Shown here in pieces: positions 20,985 through 30,474 of a stretch of DNA of 64,000 nt; position 1 is the stretch's first letter; each line of letters starts with the position of its first letter. The notes beneath the pieces are model-generated. The model had not been told where the DNA came from. It saw only the letters and a list, made by a program, of their open reading frames with translations, and searched no databases. Source of the stretch: Pasteuria penetrans (GTDB lineage Bacteria; Bacillota; Bacilli; Thermoactinomycetales; Thermoactinomycetaceae); assembly GCF_900538055.1 (NCBI RefSeq), contig NZ_UZAC03000001.1, positions 434,001-498,000 on the forward strand. The letters run 5' to 3'. A program made the translations under genes and the position numbers.

Positions 20985-23149
20985 ATGCCCAATACTAAGG
21001 TTATAGCCATTGCTAATCAAAAGGGGGGTGTGGGCGTGCGCCCGTGAGGTGCAGTGATTAGCCCCTAGAGGGGCCTAGGATTGGGGAGAAATTCTAGCAA
21101 CCGACGGCTTACCGATGACGGAAACGTCCTACGGGAAAAAAGCATGCCGAAAAAACAATTGCCCAGTGAACTGATTTCTGCAATTGTTATGGTTGTAGAT
21201 GGTAGGGTTAAGATAATATGTTCTGAAGTCGAGCTTCTTAGGCCCGGATCCCCCGGGGTATGTTCTGTAAGTAGGCATACGGATACCCCTGCAAGGCTCC
21301 TTGTCCACGGGCCCTTGCACTCCTCGTGGTGTCCCATCGCGTGCCTATAGGTACGTTGATAAAGGAGTGAATGACGACCTAATCCATCGTGAGATCATTG
21401 CATACAGAACGGGGACAACCTACGATGGATCCAGGAATCTCTTGGATTTATTAAGGTTGCGGACTTCCTATAGTAGTCAGAGCTAGGGAAAACCTAGTAC
21501 GGGGCGAAGGGGAAGAGGGGGGATTGGTGGATGGATATAGACCGATCACTGCGTAGAGGCGGTGGCCTGAGGGTATATTTTTCATCAATTCTCCTGGAGA
21601 GCCGTATACGCTGAAAGGGTGCGACACGTTTCTGGGGAAGTCCTATTATGGGCGAATACAGACCATCCTGTAATCGGGGAAATGATACGTAGTTTTTGAA
21701 GCAGGGTGAGAACTGAACCGGTGAGTGGGACGGGGAAATGATCTTCCTGGACCCCCCTAATACTCCTGCATGCATAGGGATAACATGTGGTGAAATTATC
21801 TCGTGTATGAAGCCAGGTGAAGGCGGCTGAAAACGACCATGGCTGGTCTTTCTGTGGTAGTGGTTGTTGATAGGCCGGGGGGCCGATAGGATACCTAAGA
21901 TGAGTATGTTGCTTGGTAAGCAACTGACAAAGAAATGAAGAAAAGGATCCAGAACATAATCAATCCGAAAGGATTGGGCTTAGATTATCTATTCTGAGAG
22001 GGGTTACTGCCGAGTACTTATCCTTTCGGGGAAAGGTGGGGGCACGGGGAATTCCGTGTTAGGACCAATGGATTCAGAATTTCCATCTAAGGGTATAAAG
22101 GAAGGCTAGCTGGTTCGGAACGTGGAAAGCAGGGAACCTTTCGGGCCCCTTATGAGGGGATCCCAACGTTCACCAGCGGAAAGGGTACTTGGTGACAAGT
22201 TTTATCACCTGTGAAAGCGGGGTCATAGTACCATTAGGATCATAGAGATCGAGGGATGGACCCCAGTCCAGATAGGAGTTGGTTCTGGAGGGAACGCCGT
22301 ATGAAGAGAAATTTTCATGTACGGTGTGGGGCGGGGGAAAAGATGGAGGGAACGCCGAAATCTTACCTATCGCCATCGTATGTACGGTTCGGAGTGGGGG
22401 CTACGGTTTTATGAGATGGCCTACCCTACAAGACCACGACATCTGTTAATCTTGCGGCTGGTTTGGCACTTCTTGGCTGTAAGGTTCTCCTCGTTGATAT
22501 TGATCCACAGGGGAATACAACGAGTGGATTGGGATGTGATAAGTCCTCAATTCAGCGTTGTATCTATAATGTACTGATTCATGAGGCCCCTTTGGAAACG
22601 GTGGTGTTCAAAACACATGTGGATAATCTTTTTCTGTTGCCAGCTACTCTGCAGTTGGCAGGTGTGGAAATTGAATTGGCCCAGGCCATTTCCCGTGAAT
22701 TGCGTCTACAGAGAGCCTTGCAGGTATTGGACCCATCATTTGAATTTGTTATTATCGACTGTCCTCCCTCCCTTGGGATTATTACACTGAATGCCCTCAC
22801 GGCTTCCCATTCTGTTCTAATACCCATTCAGTGTGAGTTTTATGCCCTGGAGGGTTTAGGACAGTTGTTGCATACAGTTCGTATTGTACAGCAACATCTA
22901 AATAAGTTTCTCGCCATTGAGGGTGTTCTGCTGACGATGTTTGATGCCCGTACGAATCTATCCACACAGGTGGCTGGTGAGGTTCGGAATCACTTTGTTG
23001 ATAAGGTATATACAACAGTAATTCCTCGCAATATTCGTCTTTCGGAAGCACCTAGTCATGGTCAATCTGTTTTGCAATATGATGCGAAATCACGTGGCGC
23101 AGAGTGCTATCGTGAGTTGGCCAGGGAGGTAGTGAGGAATAATGGATAA
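20985..23149 (+). CDS. parA: ParA (Soj) chromosome-partitioning ATPase, split by a group II twintron
   Basis: Exon 1 (20985-21035, ATG after a GGAGGGGGGAG ribosome site) encodes MPNTKVIAIANQKGGVG. Exon 2 (22430-23149) resumes KTTTSVNLAAGLALLGCK, so the intron lies inside the Walker A motif KGGVGKTTT. The joined protein is 256 residues, normal for Soj. Exon 2 also has the switch strand LLVDIDPQGNTTSGLG and Walker B region FVIIDCPPSLGIITLNAL, and no stops, which suggests selection on the spliced product. ParA is a DNA-binding ATPase that works with ParB-parS to segregate and organise the origin region. parB overlaps its stop by 8 bases. Without splicing, translation stops three codons into the intron; an internal start in exon 2 would give a protein without the P-loop. 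Confidence 0.92.
21036..22429 (+). mobile_element. Outer group II intron in parA, ORF-less, domain V interrupted
   Basis: It starts GTGCGCCCGTGAGG and ends CTACCCTAC; both ends are fixed by the ParA reading frame. Its domain V is in two parts: 21599-21618 and 22377-22390, which together make exactly 34 nt: GAGCCGTATACGCT, GAAA loop, and a closing strand ending GTACGGTTC. Domain VI (about 22396-22426) pairs GGGGGCTA with TGGCC-TA-CCC, leaving a bulged A at 22423, seven bases from the 3' end. A possible EBS1 is GTCCAC at 21303-21308, complementary to GTGGGC at the 5' exon end. Without the inner intron it is 636 bases and has no maturase gene. Confidence 0.88.
21619..22376 (+). mobile_element. 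Inner group II intron nested in domain V of the parA intron
   Basis: It begins GTGCGACACG at 21619, in the apical loop region of the outer domain V, and ends CGCCAT at 22376. Its own domain V is at 22294-22327: 34 nt with CGC in place of AGC as triad, a GAGAAAT cap and a closing GTACGGTGT strand. Domain VI follows, with GGCG (about 22331) pairing CGCC at the end and an unpaired A at 22369, eight bases from the 3' end. At 758 bases it has no ORF. CCTTTC (22022-22027) is complementary to GAAAGG at the 5' exon end and could be EBS1. The 3' boundary was chosen because it alone restores a 34-nt outer domain V. Confidence 0.82.
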
Positions 23150-24020
23150 AGGAAAAAATAAAAAAAGACAGTCTGCAGCATTGGGGAGGGGTTTGGATTC
23201 GTTATTGCCCAGTGAGGGGGAGAAAATTTTTTCAGTAGCCGTTGCAAATTTATGTCCTAATCCTTATCAACCGCGGACCCATTTTGATGAAGGACAGTTG
23301 GTGGAATTAGCAGAATCCATCCGAAAACATGGTATCCTCCAGCCATTGATTGTGCGTAAAAAATCTGTGGGTTATGAAATTGTAGCAGGGGAGCGTCGTT
23401 TCCGGGCAGCTAAAATGGCGGGTCTCGAAACGGTACCTGCAGTGGTAAGAATCTTGCATGAAGAGCAAATGATGGAAATAGCACTTATTGAGAATGTGCA
23501 GCGTGCCGATCTCAATCCAATAGAGGTAGCTCATGGTTATAGACTTTTAATGGAGAATTGTGGTTTGAAACAGGAAGAATTGGCTGAACGCACCGGTATG
23601 AGTCGTTCCCATGTGGCTAATACACTCCGTTTGCTTCAACTTCCAAAGGAAGTTCAGGGATATGTTTCCTCGGGTTCCCTGACTATGGGACACGCCAGGG
23701 CTATTCTGTCTGTAAGGGGAGAGGAGAAGCAGAGGGTTCTGGCCGAACGGGTGATGGACAAGGGAATTAGTGTTCGACAGCTAGAGAGTTTGATTCAGGG
23801 TCAGGTAGCTGGTGACCAGAGAACAGAAGGGGTTTTGGAAGAAAAATCTCCCCCCCTTCAGCTATCCTCCTATGAAAATTTTTTTCAAGATCTATGGGGG
23901 ATACCGGTTCAACTGCGCTATAAGAAGACGAAAAAGAAAACAGGGGGGATTGATATTGTTTATCATTCGAAAGAGGAAATAGATAGAATTGTCGAGGATT
24001 TGAAGAAGAAATTGAGTTGA
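23142..24020 (+). CDS. parB: ParB (Spo0J) chromosome-partitioning protein
   Basis: 292 residues, normal length. The N-terminal CTP-binding domain has PYQPRTHFDEGQL, GILQPLIVRK, the GERRFRAAKMAGL box (about residues 82-94) and ENVQRADLNPIE. The central helix-turn-helix, GLKQEELAERTGMSRSHVAN (about 141-160), reads parS. The C-terminal ~45 residues form the dimer domain, preceded by a variable linker. ParB loads at parS, spreads as a CTP-dependent clamp and recruits SMC; with ParA it separates sister origins. The ATG overlaps the end of parA by 8 bases, implying translational coupling. The matching parS palindromes lie upstream of parA. Confidence 0.97.
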   Translation: MDKGKNKKRQSAALGRGLDSLLPSEGEKIFSVAVANLCPNPYQPRTHFDEGQLVELAESIRKHGILQPLIVRKKSVGYEIVAGERRFRAAKMAGLETVPAVVRILHEEQMMEIALIENVQRADLNPIEVAHGYRLLMENCGLKQEELAERTGMSRSHVANTLRLLQLPKEVQGYVSSGSLTMGHARAILSVRGEEKQRVLAERVMDKGISVRQLESLIQGQVAGDQRTEGVLEEKSPPLQLSSYENFFQDLWGIPVQLRYKKTKKKTGGIDIVYHSKEEIDRIVEDLKKKLS

Positions 24021-24027
24021 TTTTGGT

Positions 24028-24060
24028 GAATAGGGACATCGAAAGAAATGTTCCCTATTC
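24028..24060 (+). terminator. Hairpin after parB
   Basis: GAATAGGGACAT pairs with ATGTTCCCTATTC (one bulge) around a short loop, seven bases after the parB stop. No T run follows directly; the next element at 24164 supplies one. Confidence 0.6.
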
Positions 24061-24133
24061 TTGGATTTGGGTTGGGCTTTGATTTTGAGATATGGGTTGG
24101 AACCTCCCGGATTCAGGGTTTCAATGGGTCCTT

Positions 24134-24238
24134 GAGGTTGTGCATCCCGAATTTGGTGTTCGGGGGTCCTTTTGGGCCCTTTTTTTCCTCCCCGTGCCTC
24201 TGGGGACTCGTCTCTAGATCTGTTTTTCGTTGATTATT
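24134..24238 (+). repeat. Dispersed terminator-bearing repeat, copy 2
   Basis: The pattern GTTGTGCATCCCGAATTTGG, then GGGTCC-TTTT-GGGCCC followed by seven T (24164-24187), then TCCTCCCCGTG and GACTCGTCTCTAGATCTG recurs at about 5740-5830 and 51826-51910 with the same order of parts. The hairpin plus T run is a good plus-strand terminator and could serve the parAB operon. Confidence 0.7.
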
Positions 24239-24791
24239 TTAATATAGTATTTAATAAAATATGAAGTGAATCTAAGTACCCTATAGATCTATTCTACTTT
24301 ATTGTTTTTCTTCCACATAGGCTCTCCCTGTTGGAACCTGTTTTGGCGGTTCAACCCCCGGTTTTGGGTCCACCACGGTCCAATAGTTCAACATCTTCCC
24401 TGTGGGGGTGCGGAGCAGGATCAATCCCCATTTTTTATATAGTAACTGGTGCTGGTGCTGGAATTAAAAGTCAGTTGATTTGGTTTTTTCCGATATTAAT
24501 TATATTTCAAAATGATATATATTGATTGCTAACAGTTAATGAATTACTTCTGTATAATATGTATGGATAATTTGTAATGTAAATAAAAAATTGAATAGTA
24601 TGAATGTTTTGGACTGGATATGTGTGAAACGTAACGATTATGGTTGGATTTCTACTATAACCATGGAAACTCGGTTTTTGAACCCATGATCGCGGAAATG
24701 AATGCCCTATTCCGCACACCTTGGCACGCCAAATAGACCGGCCTATAGTTCCGATTATTTTATGAATTTTTGAAATTATTAGATATGCTCA
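24239..24791. other. AT-rich non-coding stretch
   Basis: No supported gene between the repeat and the transposase. It includes ACTGGTGCTGGTGCTGGAATT (24449 region), the complement of a GCACCAGCACC motif seen elsewhere in the window. Confidence 0.5.
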
Positions 24792-26461
24792 TCACGATAT
24801 GGCTTCTCTCCTTCTTATTCTTATAAATTTTACTATATATTCGGAGACTTGAGATGTGTTATACGCTACACACTTTGCGAACATTGTCAACCTAGCTCTT
24901 CGTTCACCACGCACCTTAAGTCGGCGAGCTCCGTAAGCATTTTTTAGTGCGGAGCAAACGCCCTCAATGGCCGCACGACTGTTCCCTGCTTCCCTATATT
25001 TTGTCTCCTCCAATTGATCTCTTTGCTCCGCCGCCGAGTACGTTCGGTCGGTTAATCTTATGGTTCTTCCCCCTGTTTTGTTGAGTTTGCCAATGCACTG
25101 ATCCGCAAAGGGGCACTTCTTGCAATCCTCCCCGTTGAAATAAGCCACACTGGTCCCGCTCCCTGGTTTTCTCCCTGGTTTGTACTGGCTGTTCTCGGGT
25201 TCCTTGTTTGCCACGCACCGTGTAATTTCCTTTGTTCTTTTGTCTCGCACAAACGTGCTTGCCCTCAATTTATCGGGGTTCCCCCTTCGGCCCGTCATAT
25301 TGGTGAAGCATAGCGAAATACCCTTTGATTGGGCAAGTTCGCTTATCTCATGGCTGTAGTACCCCCCATCGGCACACAACCGCATTCCATCATGGGGAAC
25401 CCATGTTTCTATGTACTCCTTCGCAAAGGCCGTATCTGGATGAAGGGAACCTTTCATATCAAAGAAGGAAATTAGGCTTACTCCCTTCTCTCCATCACGA
25501 TCCTCTACGATTTGTCCGGAATATCCCCCTGTTTGTTCTTCTTCCTGTACTGAGCATCAGGATCATAAGGGCTTTGTAGACTACCAGAACGCACCTTGGA
25601 GAGCATCCTGAGATTTCCTTGTTCATCCTCCTCAGTTTGTTCCCAGATCACCCTTTCCAGCAATGCATACTCCTTGGTTGATCTGATGTTGTCATAGTGG
25701 GAGACCTGTTCCCTTACAGCCAAGCAAACCCCAATTAGCTCTGCAGTCCTATGATCCCTTGCTGTTGCCCCTTTTTTGGGGGGAAGGGGAGGCTGATAGC
25801 CCAATGATTGCCGACTATCGATGTCTGTTAGTTTACACCCCTTCTCCAGAAAAACCCCCCACTCCGCGGGGAGGGGAATCAGGAGTTCAGCCGAGATACA
25901 AACCACATTTTTCGCCACCAGATAGATCACGTCATTACGGGTCAATTTCCTTATGTTGCTGTTGATTAGCGTGCTATCCATTCTACGGCAGGTGGATGTC
26001 ATACCTACTATTGACTTTTGGAAGGTGGTGAAGTGCTGAAAGGAGTCCCGTGTAACATTGCATTTTGTTTTCTCCTCGTATGCCAACAACCGTTTTCTGC
26101 CTTCGTATAATGTTCTCCTACCTATAAGGGGCTTTCCTTTTTTGCCCCCCAGAGCTTCAAAGAACACTCCTTCCCGTGGAATACGTTCGATCAATTCCCT
26201 GTCTGTCCACCCAAAGGTTTCTTTAATGGACTCCAGGATTATGGTAAAAAGGATATCCTTGCAGGGTTGACCGATAGTATTATGATAATCGGCATATGTT
26301 TCCTTGTACCATGAAGCATGTTTCTCATAATACTCGCAAAGGGTTGCAAGTTTAATTTCTTCCTTGGTGGAACACCAGCGCCACTTATCCGCGAAGCATT
26401 CAATCCATTCCTCTACCCCTTCCAAGTTCGACTGTTCTATGGTACAATACCCTGAGACCAT
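24792..26461 (-). pseudogene. IS1182-family transposase with one frameshift
   Basis: Two minus-strand frames make one transposase. The N-terminal part (26461-25505) has the RRTLYEGRKRL and RMDSTLINSNIRKLTRND motifs of IS1182/DUF772-type proteins. The C-terminal part continues in the next frame: NKQTGGYSGQIVEDRDGEKG, then DMKGSLHPD, the DDE-type LCADGGYYSHE, a Cys cluster CKKCPFADQC, and a final RAAIEGVCSALKNAYGARRL. The frame changes near 25530 (KQG in one frame, KQT in the other), where an A-rich GAAGAAGAACAAACAGGG lies. One indel seems likely; programmed frameshifting is possible but not typical of the family. GGGAGGTTGATAACAG precedes the ATG. I could not delimit terminal inverted repeats. 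Confidence 0.85.
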
Positions 26462-26832
26462 CTGTTATCAACCTCCCTTTATAGTGGGTATAAAGAGGAT
26501 TGTATAGGAATAACAGATGGTCTTCAAGTTTCTTTGAGGGTATTTTTCAGGTAATACATATAAAGTTGTTTCGAATGTACGTAAGGAAGGTAGGGTCATA
26601 TCCTATTTTGACTATATATTCGGAATATTATTATAATATCGGTAACCTAACCATAATTATGGAACCGAGCTTCTATAGATAGTATGGTTTCATAAAAGTT
26701 TATGTAGTTATTTTTATGAATCCGCAAAAGCCCACTTTCCATTTTTATTCGAACCTCAGGAAACAATTGTGAACCTTTTTAACGGCACCAGCACCATGGA
26801 TAGAAACAAGGAAAATTGATGCATCAGCTGAT

Positions 26833-27573
26833 ATGGTTGACAACTCGCGTGATAAAATGGTGGAATTGGCGGGCCTTATCGACGGGAATTTGAGGGTAAG
26901 CAAAAAGATTGCCTATGGTGTACAAATGAAAATCAAGGAAGATGCTCCAGATGATATGAAGGGGTCAGTGAAAGAGGCTTGGGGGGATTTGTCTACACGA
27001 ATTTTGTCTTACGACCTTCATAAAGGGGGTGTAAAAGTAGGGGATATTGTTAAGATACCCCCTATGAAGGGGGCTCGCGAAGCAGGTCAGGAAAGTCGTC
27101 GCAGTAGGGGAATTGACCCGGCTCAACAAGGTTCGTCGACAGATTCTTCGGAGGAGCGACCGTTTATCGCCTTAGCTGAAATTTTGCAGGAAAATGGTCA
27201 GAAAAGGCTTTATTTTTTCAGGGAAGATGGGGGGTTTGAGTTTACCGAGGGGGACCAGAACGGGGAAGGTATCATCCGGGCGAAGAGGAACATAATAGGG
27301 GATGCCATCGAGGATGTCTGGGATTTTTTCACTGATGATATCACTTGTAGTGATGTGTGCGGTTATTTACTGAATTTTCTTTGTGATGGATCTGGCTTTG
27401 CATTTCTTAAAGTAATACCGCGTTGTACGAGGTTTTGTTGGGCCACATGGGGTCTTGCGGTACCAGCAGCTATTTGTTACACTGCGTGTGCTACAATACA
27501 CTTCGCGGTATGTTGGCGGTTGTCCAAAACTACATGTACCCACGGATGTTGGAGAGCCGGGTATTCCAGGTGA
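26833..27573 (+). CDS. Protein with Cys-rich hydrophobic C-terminus, bacteriocin-precursor-like
   Basis: 246 residues. The first ~165 are hydrophilic, rich in Asp, Glu, Lys and Arg. The last ~80 change abruptly to a hydrophobic, aromatic, Cys-rich segment with ten Cys (TCSDVCGYLLNFLC, then IPRCTRFCWATWGL, AICYTACATIHFAVCW, and a final TTCTHGC). A polar leader plus a compact Cys-rich hydrophobic tail recalls halocin C8-like and SdpC-like antimicrobial precursors; that is my inference, not a firm match. The start is uncertain: the frame is open upstream to a stop at 26770 without another ATG, and no good ribosome site precedes 26833, so the true N-terminus (perhaps a signal peptide) may be eroded. 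A terminator follows, then a membrane protein gene. Confidence 0.6.
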   Translation: MVDNSRDKMVELAGLIDGNLRVSKKIAYGVQMKIKEDAPDDMKGSVKEAWGDLSTRILSYDLHKGGVKVGDIVKIPPMKGAREAGQESRRSRGIDPAQQGSSTDSSEERPFIALAEILQENGQKRLYFFREDGGFEFTEGDQNGEGIIRAKRNIIGDAIEDVWDFFTDDITCSDVCGYLLNFLCDGSGFAFLKVIPRCTRFCWATWGLAVPAAICYTACATIHFAVCWRLSKTTCTHGCWRAGYSR

Positions 27574-27591
27574 TTCAAAAGATTACAAATT

Positions 27592-27627
27592 AACCGCGGG
27601 CGAATGTGTAGTACCCGTGGTTTTTTA
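27592..27627 (+). terminator. Rho-independent terminator after the Cys-rich gene
   Basis: AACCGCGGG pairs with CCCGTGGTT across a 13-base loop, followed by TTTTTTATT. Confidence 0.85.
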
Positions 27628-27944
27628 TTCATAGATTACCCTTACAGGGCTGGGTTCAAAGGTCCCTTTTGCTTCCCTTAGACTTTTCCATGGCTATAGA
27701 CTTATCATTTTCGGGGCCTATGTGCTTCGAAATGGTAAGATGAATATGACAGTCAATTCGATCCCCAAATTATGTATTGACGTGAATTTTTTACTTACTA
27801 TGGGCGGTTATTATAGCACTCCTGATAGTATAAAGTTTTGATCGGGAGGGTACGTATTTCCGATTCATGCCAATTTTTTTAATTTCTTAATAAATCATGT
27901 GATATGGTAAACATCAAGTGAATTATAAAAAGGGTGTGACCGGA

Positions 27945-28943
27945 ATGCAACAGAACCCCCCCGAGTTTCCTTGCGGGGAACCAGGGTCCCCACATATACG
28001 CCGCACCGTATTGAGATTTGGTTTTTTGGCTTTATTGTTTCATATTATGATGCTTCTACATATTAGCCTTTACGGGATACGTTTTGGATCCTTTCTATCC
28101 CCCTTCTCTCCCCATTTTGGTGCTTTGGATTGGAGCCTCTTATTGTTTATTTTTATGATTGTCATTCATGTGTTGCCATTAGGGGGGGTCATCCGAAGTT
28201 ATCTCCTGTATATATGCACCAGGGTTGATTTCATACGCACACACAGATTGAAATGCTTACAGATAGCGCAGAGGAGGGGCGTAACTAAGCTACAGTGGTA
28301 TGTGATTTCATGGGCTGGTTTCATCTGGTTTTTGGTAACTATGGCTTTTTCCGCATGGGTGCAGAAATCACTCATTGTATTAACCTTAGGGATTGTGGGT
28401 TGGTGGGGCAGTTTTCATTGGCAAATCCTTCGTGAACGTCGTTGGTGCGTTGGGGAAATTGAGGAAGAGGTGGATATTCGCTCTTTCACTGGAACTAGTA
28501 TCGCCTTCCTACTTCTGTATATAATCCCCATATACTGGTATATGTATCGGGATGATATGTCGTATCAAATGTTCTTGGGTTTTGTTGCGCTTGCATATTC
28601 CCTCAGGGTATTTCCCACTTGGGCCCATTTCCTACTTGGTAAAAGGCCCTTTCTTCTTAGGTCCTTCGTTGATAAGGAGGAGGGCCTAGAATTTTCTTCC
28701 ACCTCGTTATTTTATGATAATTTTGGGAGAGGGCACCTCATTGCTGACATACGAAAAAGAAAAGAGTTTTTTTTAAAAAAATATAAATTTTTATTCATAT
28801 TATTTTTTTCTGCGATAGGGGTCATTGCCGTGCTTTTCATAGTAGAGGATATTATGGATTGGTTCCGATGGCCCTTGGCCAAACTTCGGACCCCAAATAT
28901 CCTTGAGCAGTTTTTTCTTACTCTGAATGTAAGGATGAAGTAA
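27945..28943 (+). CDS. Multi-pass membrane protein, paralogue of the 53365-54273 product
   Basis: ATG at 27945 (332 residues) is preferred over upstream GTG codons because AAAGGGTG lies about nine bases before it. It has about six to seven hydrophobic helices. The central segment QWYVISWAGFIW, then VGWWGSFHWQILRERRWC, matches RWYIPHFVGPLG and VGWCISFRWQIRRECRWC in the protein at 53365-54273, so the two form a family with the signature GW-x2-SF-x-WQI-x-RE-x-RWC. I do not recognise the family. Both members lie near secreted or Cys-rich peptides, so immunity or export of a peptide is conceivable (inference). No operon partner; 317 bases and a terminator separate it from the upstream gene. Confidence 0.65.
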   Translation: MQQNPPEFPCGEPGSPHIRRTVLRFGFLALLFHIMMLLHISLYGIRFGSFLSPFSPHFGALDWSLLLFIFMIVIHVLPLGGVIRSYLLYICTRVDFIRTHRLKCLQIAQRRGVTKLQWYVISWAGFIWFLVTMAFSAWVQKSLIVLTLGIVGWWGSFHWQILRERRWCVGEIEEEVDIRSFTGTSIAFLLLYIIPIYWYMYRDDMSYQMFLGFVALAYSLRVFPTWAHFLLGKRPFLLRSFVDKEEGLEFSSTSLFYDNFGRGHLIADIRKRKEFFLKKYKFLFILFFSAIGVIAVLFIVEDIMDWFRWPLAKLRTPNILEQFFLTLNVRMK

Positions 28944-29368
28944 GGCTCCTTTCCCCCATAAAGAAATGCGAGGGAGTTTCCCCCAAGGGGCTAAAAATTA
29001 GGACCTCAAATTCCCCCTGGAGAATATACACACCCGCTTGGATGTTGTCATCCCGTCGGTGTATGGAAAGTTGCTTGGAGAGGGAAAGTGTTTCATATTC
29101 CTATAGCCTTATTCCAGGGATGGGTTTCAATATCCCTATTTTGGGATTAACTGATCCCTTAATTTTTATTTTAATGGTTTGTCTTACCTATCTTATAGAA
29201 TCATACCTCATAGGATTTTCTCATCCTGCCTTTTCCCAGGGATCTTCCTCCCATTGTTCTTTACAACAGAGTTCTTAGGTAGCTTGGGGTCTGTATATCA
29301 TCTGCCAATTTCGGAGAGCCTCCTATTCCACGGACACAACATGACACACAAAACCAGGGTTTGAACCG
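28944..29368. other. Non-coding stretch
   Basis: No supported gene; the plus-strand ORFs here lack ribosome sites and domains. Confidence 0.5.
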
Positions 29369-29818
29369 CTATGATAACTTCACGATATTCATGGTACTTC
29401 CTGATACGGTTACTGAACTCGGACCCATGTTCACCACGCGTAGGGAATCAAAGGAAGGACCAGTGGAAGAGTCAAGGATGGCCGGGGCCGCTAGAAAACC
29501 CTCAATGAAATTTCTCGTGATAGTCTCCCCATTGAGTTGCATTTCTAAATTAGATGGACCCAGTAGGAACGTGGTAAGGGTTGCTTCGTAGGTACTCTGG
29601 GGTGCTAAGGAAAAAACATCGGAAGGGACACTTATAGTAATAGCAGAACCATTGGAAGTGGAAACAAAGTCAAAGGTCATAGCTCCCCCTATGGATAAAC
29701 TTAGCAAACCACTTTGTATAGCATACATATTATTTGTGGTGGGAATAGAAGGGGGAAAGGTAACACCCGGGATACAGCAGGGGAAGAAACAACAATTTGC
29801 TAGAAAAAAACATTCCAT
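29369..29818 (-). CDS. Beta-rich protein with a short Cys-rich N-terminus
   Basis: ATG at 29818 follows GGAGGAAATAAAG at ideal spacing, giving 149 residues. The N-terminus has MECFFLANCCFFPCCIPG, five Cys in 14 residues, then a Thr/Ser/Asn-rich body with alternating hydrophobic residues (FVSTSNGSAITISVPSDVF, TYEATLTTFLLG, SLRVVNMGPSSVTVSGSTM) that reads as a beta-sandwich. The body recalls the TNF/C1q-like C-terminal domains of exosporium filament proteins (BclA type), but there are no Gly-X-Y repeats; I offer this only as a possibility. It is a single gene with AT-rich DNA upstream. Confidence 0.55.
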   Translation of the reverse strand: MECFFLANCCFFPCCIPGVTFPPSIPTTNNMYAIQSGLLSLSIGGAMTFDFVSTSNGSAITISVPSDVFSLAPQSTYEATLTTFLLGPSNLEMQLNGETITRNFIEGFLAAPAILDSSTGPSFDSLRVVNMGPSSVTVSGSTMNIVKLS

Positions 29819-29833
29819 CTTTATTTCCTCCAC

Positions 29834-30470
29834 AGGTATCGTCTGTATATTTTATATATACGTATTATTTAATATATAATACATTTTTTAGTTATCAATA
29901 CATAATATAAAAAATATGATAAAATGTTTGTGCAATGTGGACAATAAGAAATAAAATGTGTTCAATTCAGATAATGAAAAATTATGAATCATTAACAAAT
30001 AGTTAGGATAATTACTTTTATATAAAATTGCAAGGATATAAAAGGATATAAAAATGCAGTGGGGAATACGAATAGGTGGCCTGTTGTAGGTGTAGATCCT
30101 TGGGTAAGGTTTTCGGTGGCTTCTCCCCCCCTTTAGGGATCAAATTTATATTTATAATATTTTTATTTTATTACTAAGATAAAAAAGTGCATTTGGGAGT
30201 CTGGCCCTATTCTCCTCCTTTCGCGTAGTCACGATTCACTGATCCTGCCTTGATTTGTAAAAAATGGTAGAACATTTCTGTTTTCTTCCTCTTGACATTA
30301 TTTTATAATATTACGTAAAAAATTATGTATATATGGGGTAGATTCTCGCTTCACGATACTTGATATTTCTTGATCATTTTCCTACTTGGCGGAAAAAAAT
30401 GGGGAATGATCTCCTGGGGACAAGTTATAAAAATTGGGGGTATCCATCGAACAGGCTATTCAAACGGTTG
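29834..30470. other. AT-rich non-coding stretch
   Basis: Long A/T runs at 29860-30060 and 30140-30330; no gene seen. Confidence 0.5.
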
Positions 30471-30474
30471 GGGA

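Noticed and set aside
22618-22626. TGTGGATAA, a perfect DnaA-box match inside parA
   Set aside because: A single box in coding sequence; no cluster, AT-rich unwinding element or dnaA nearby.
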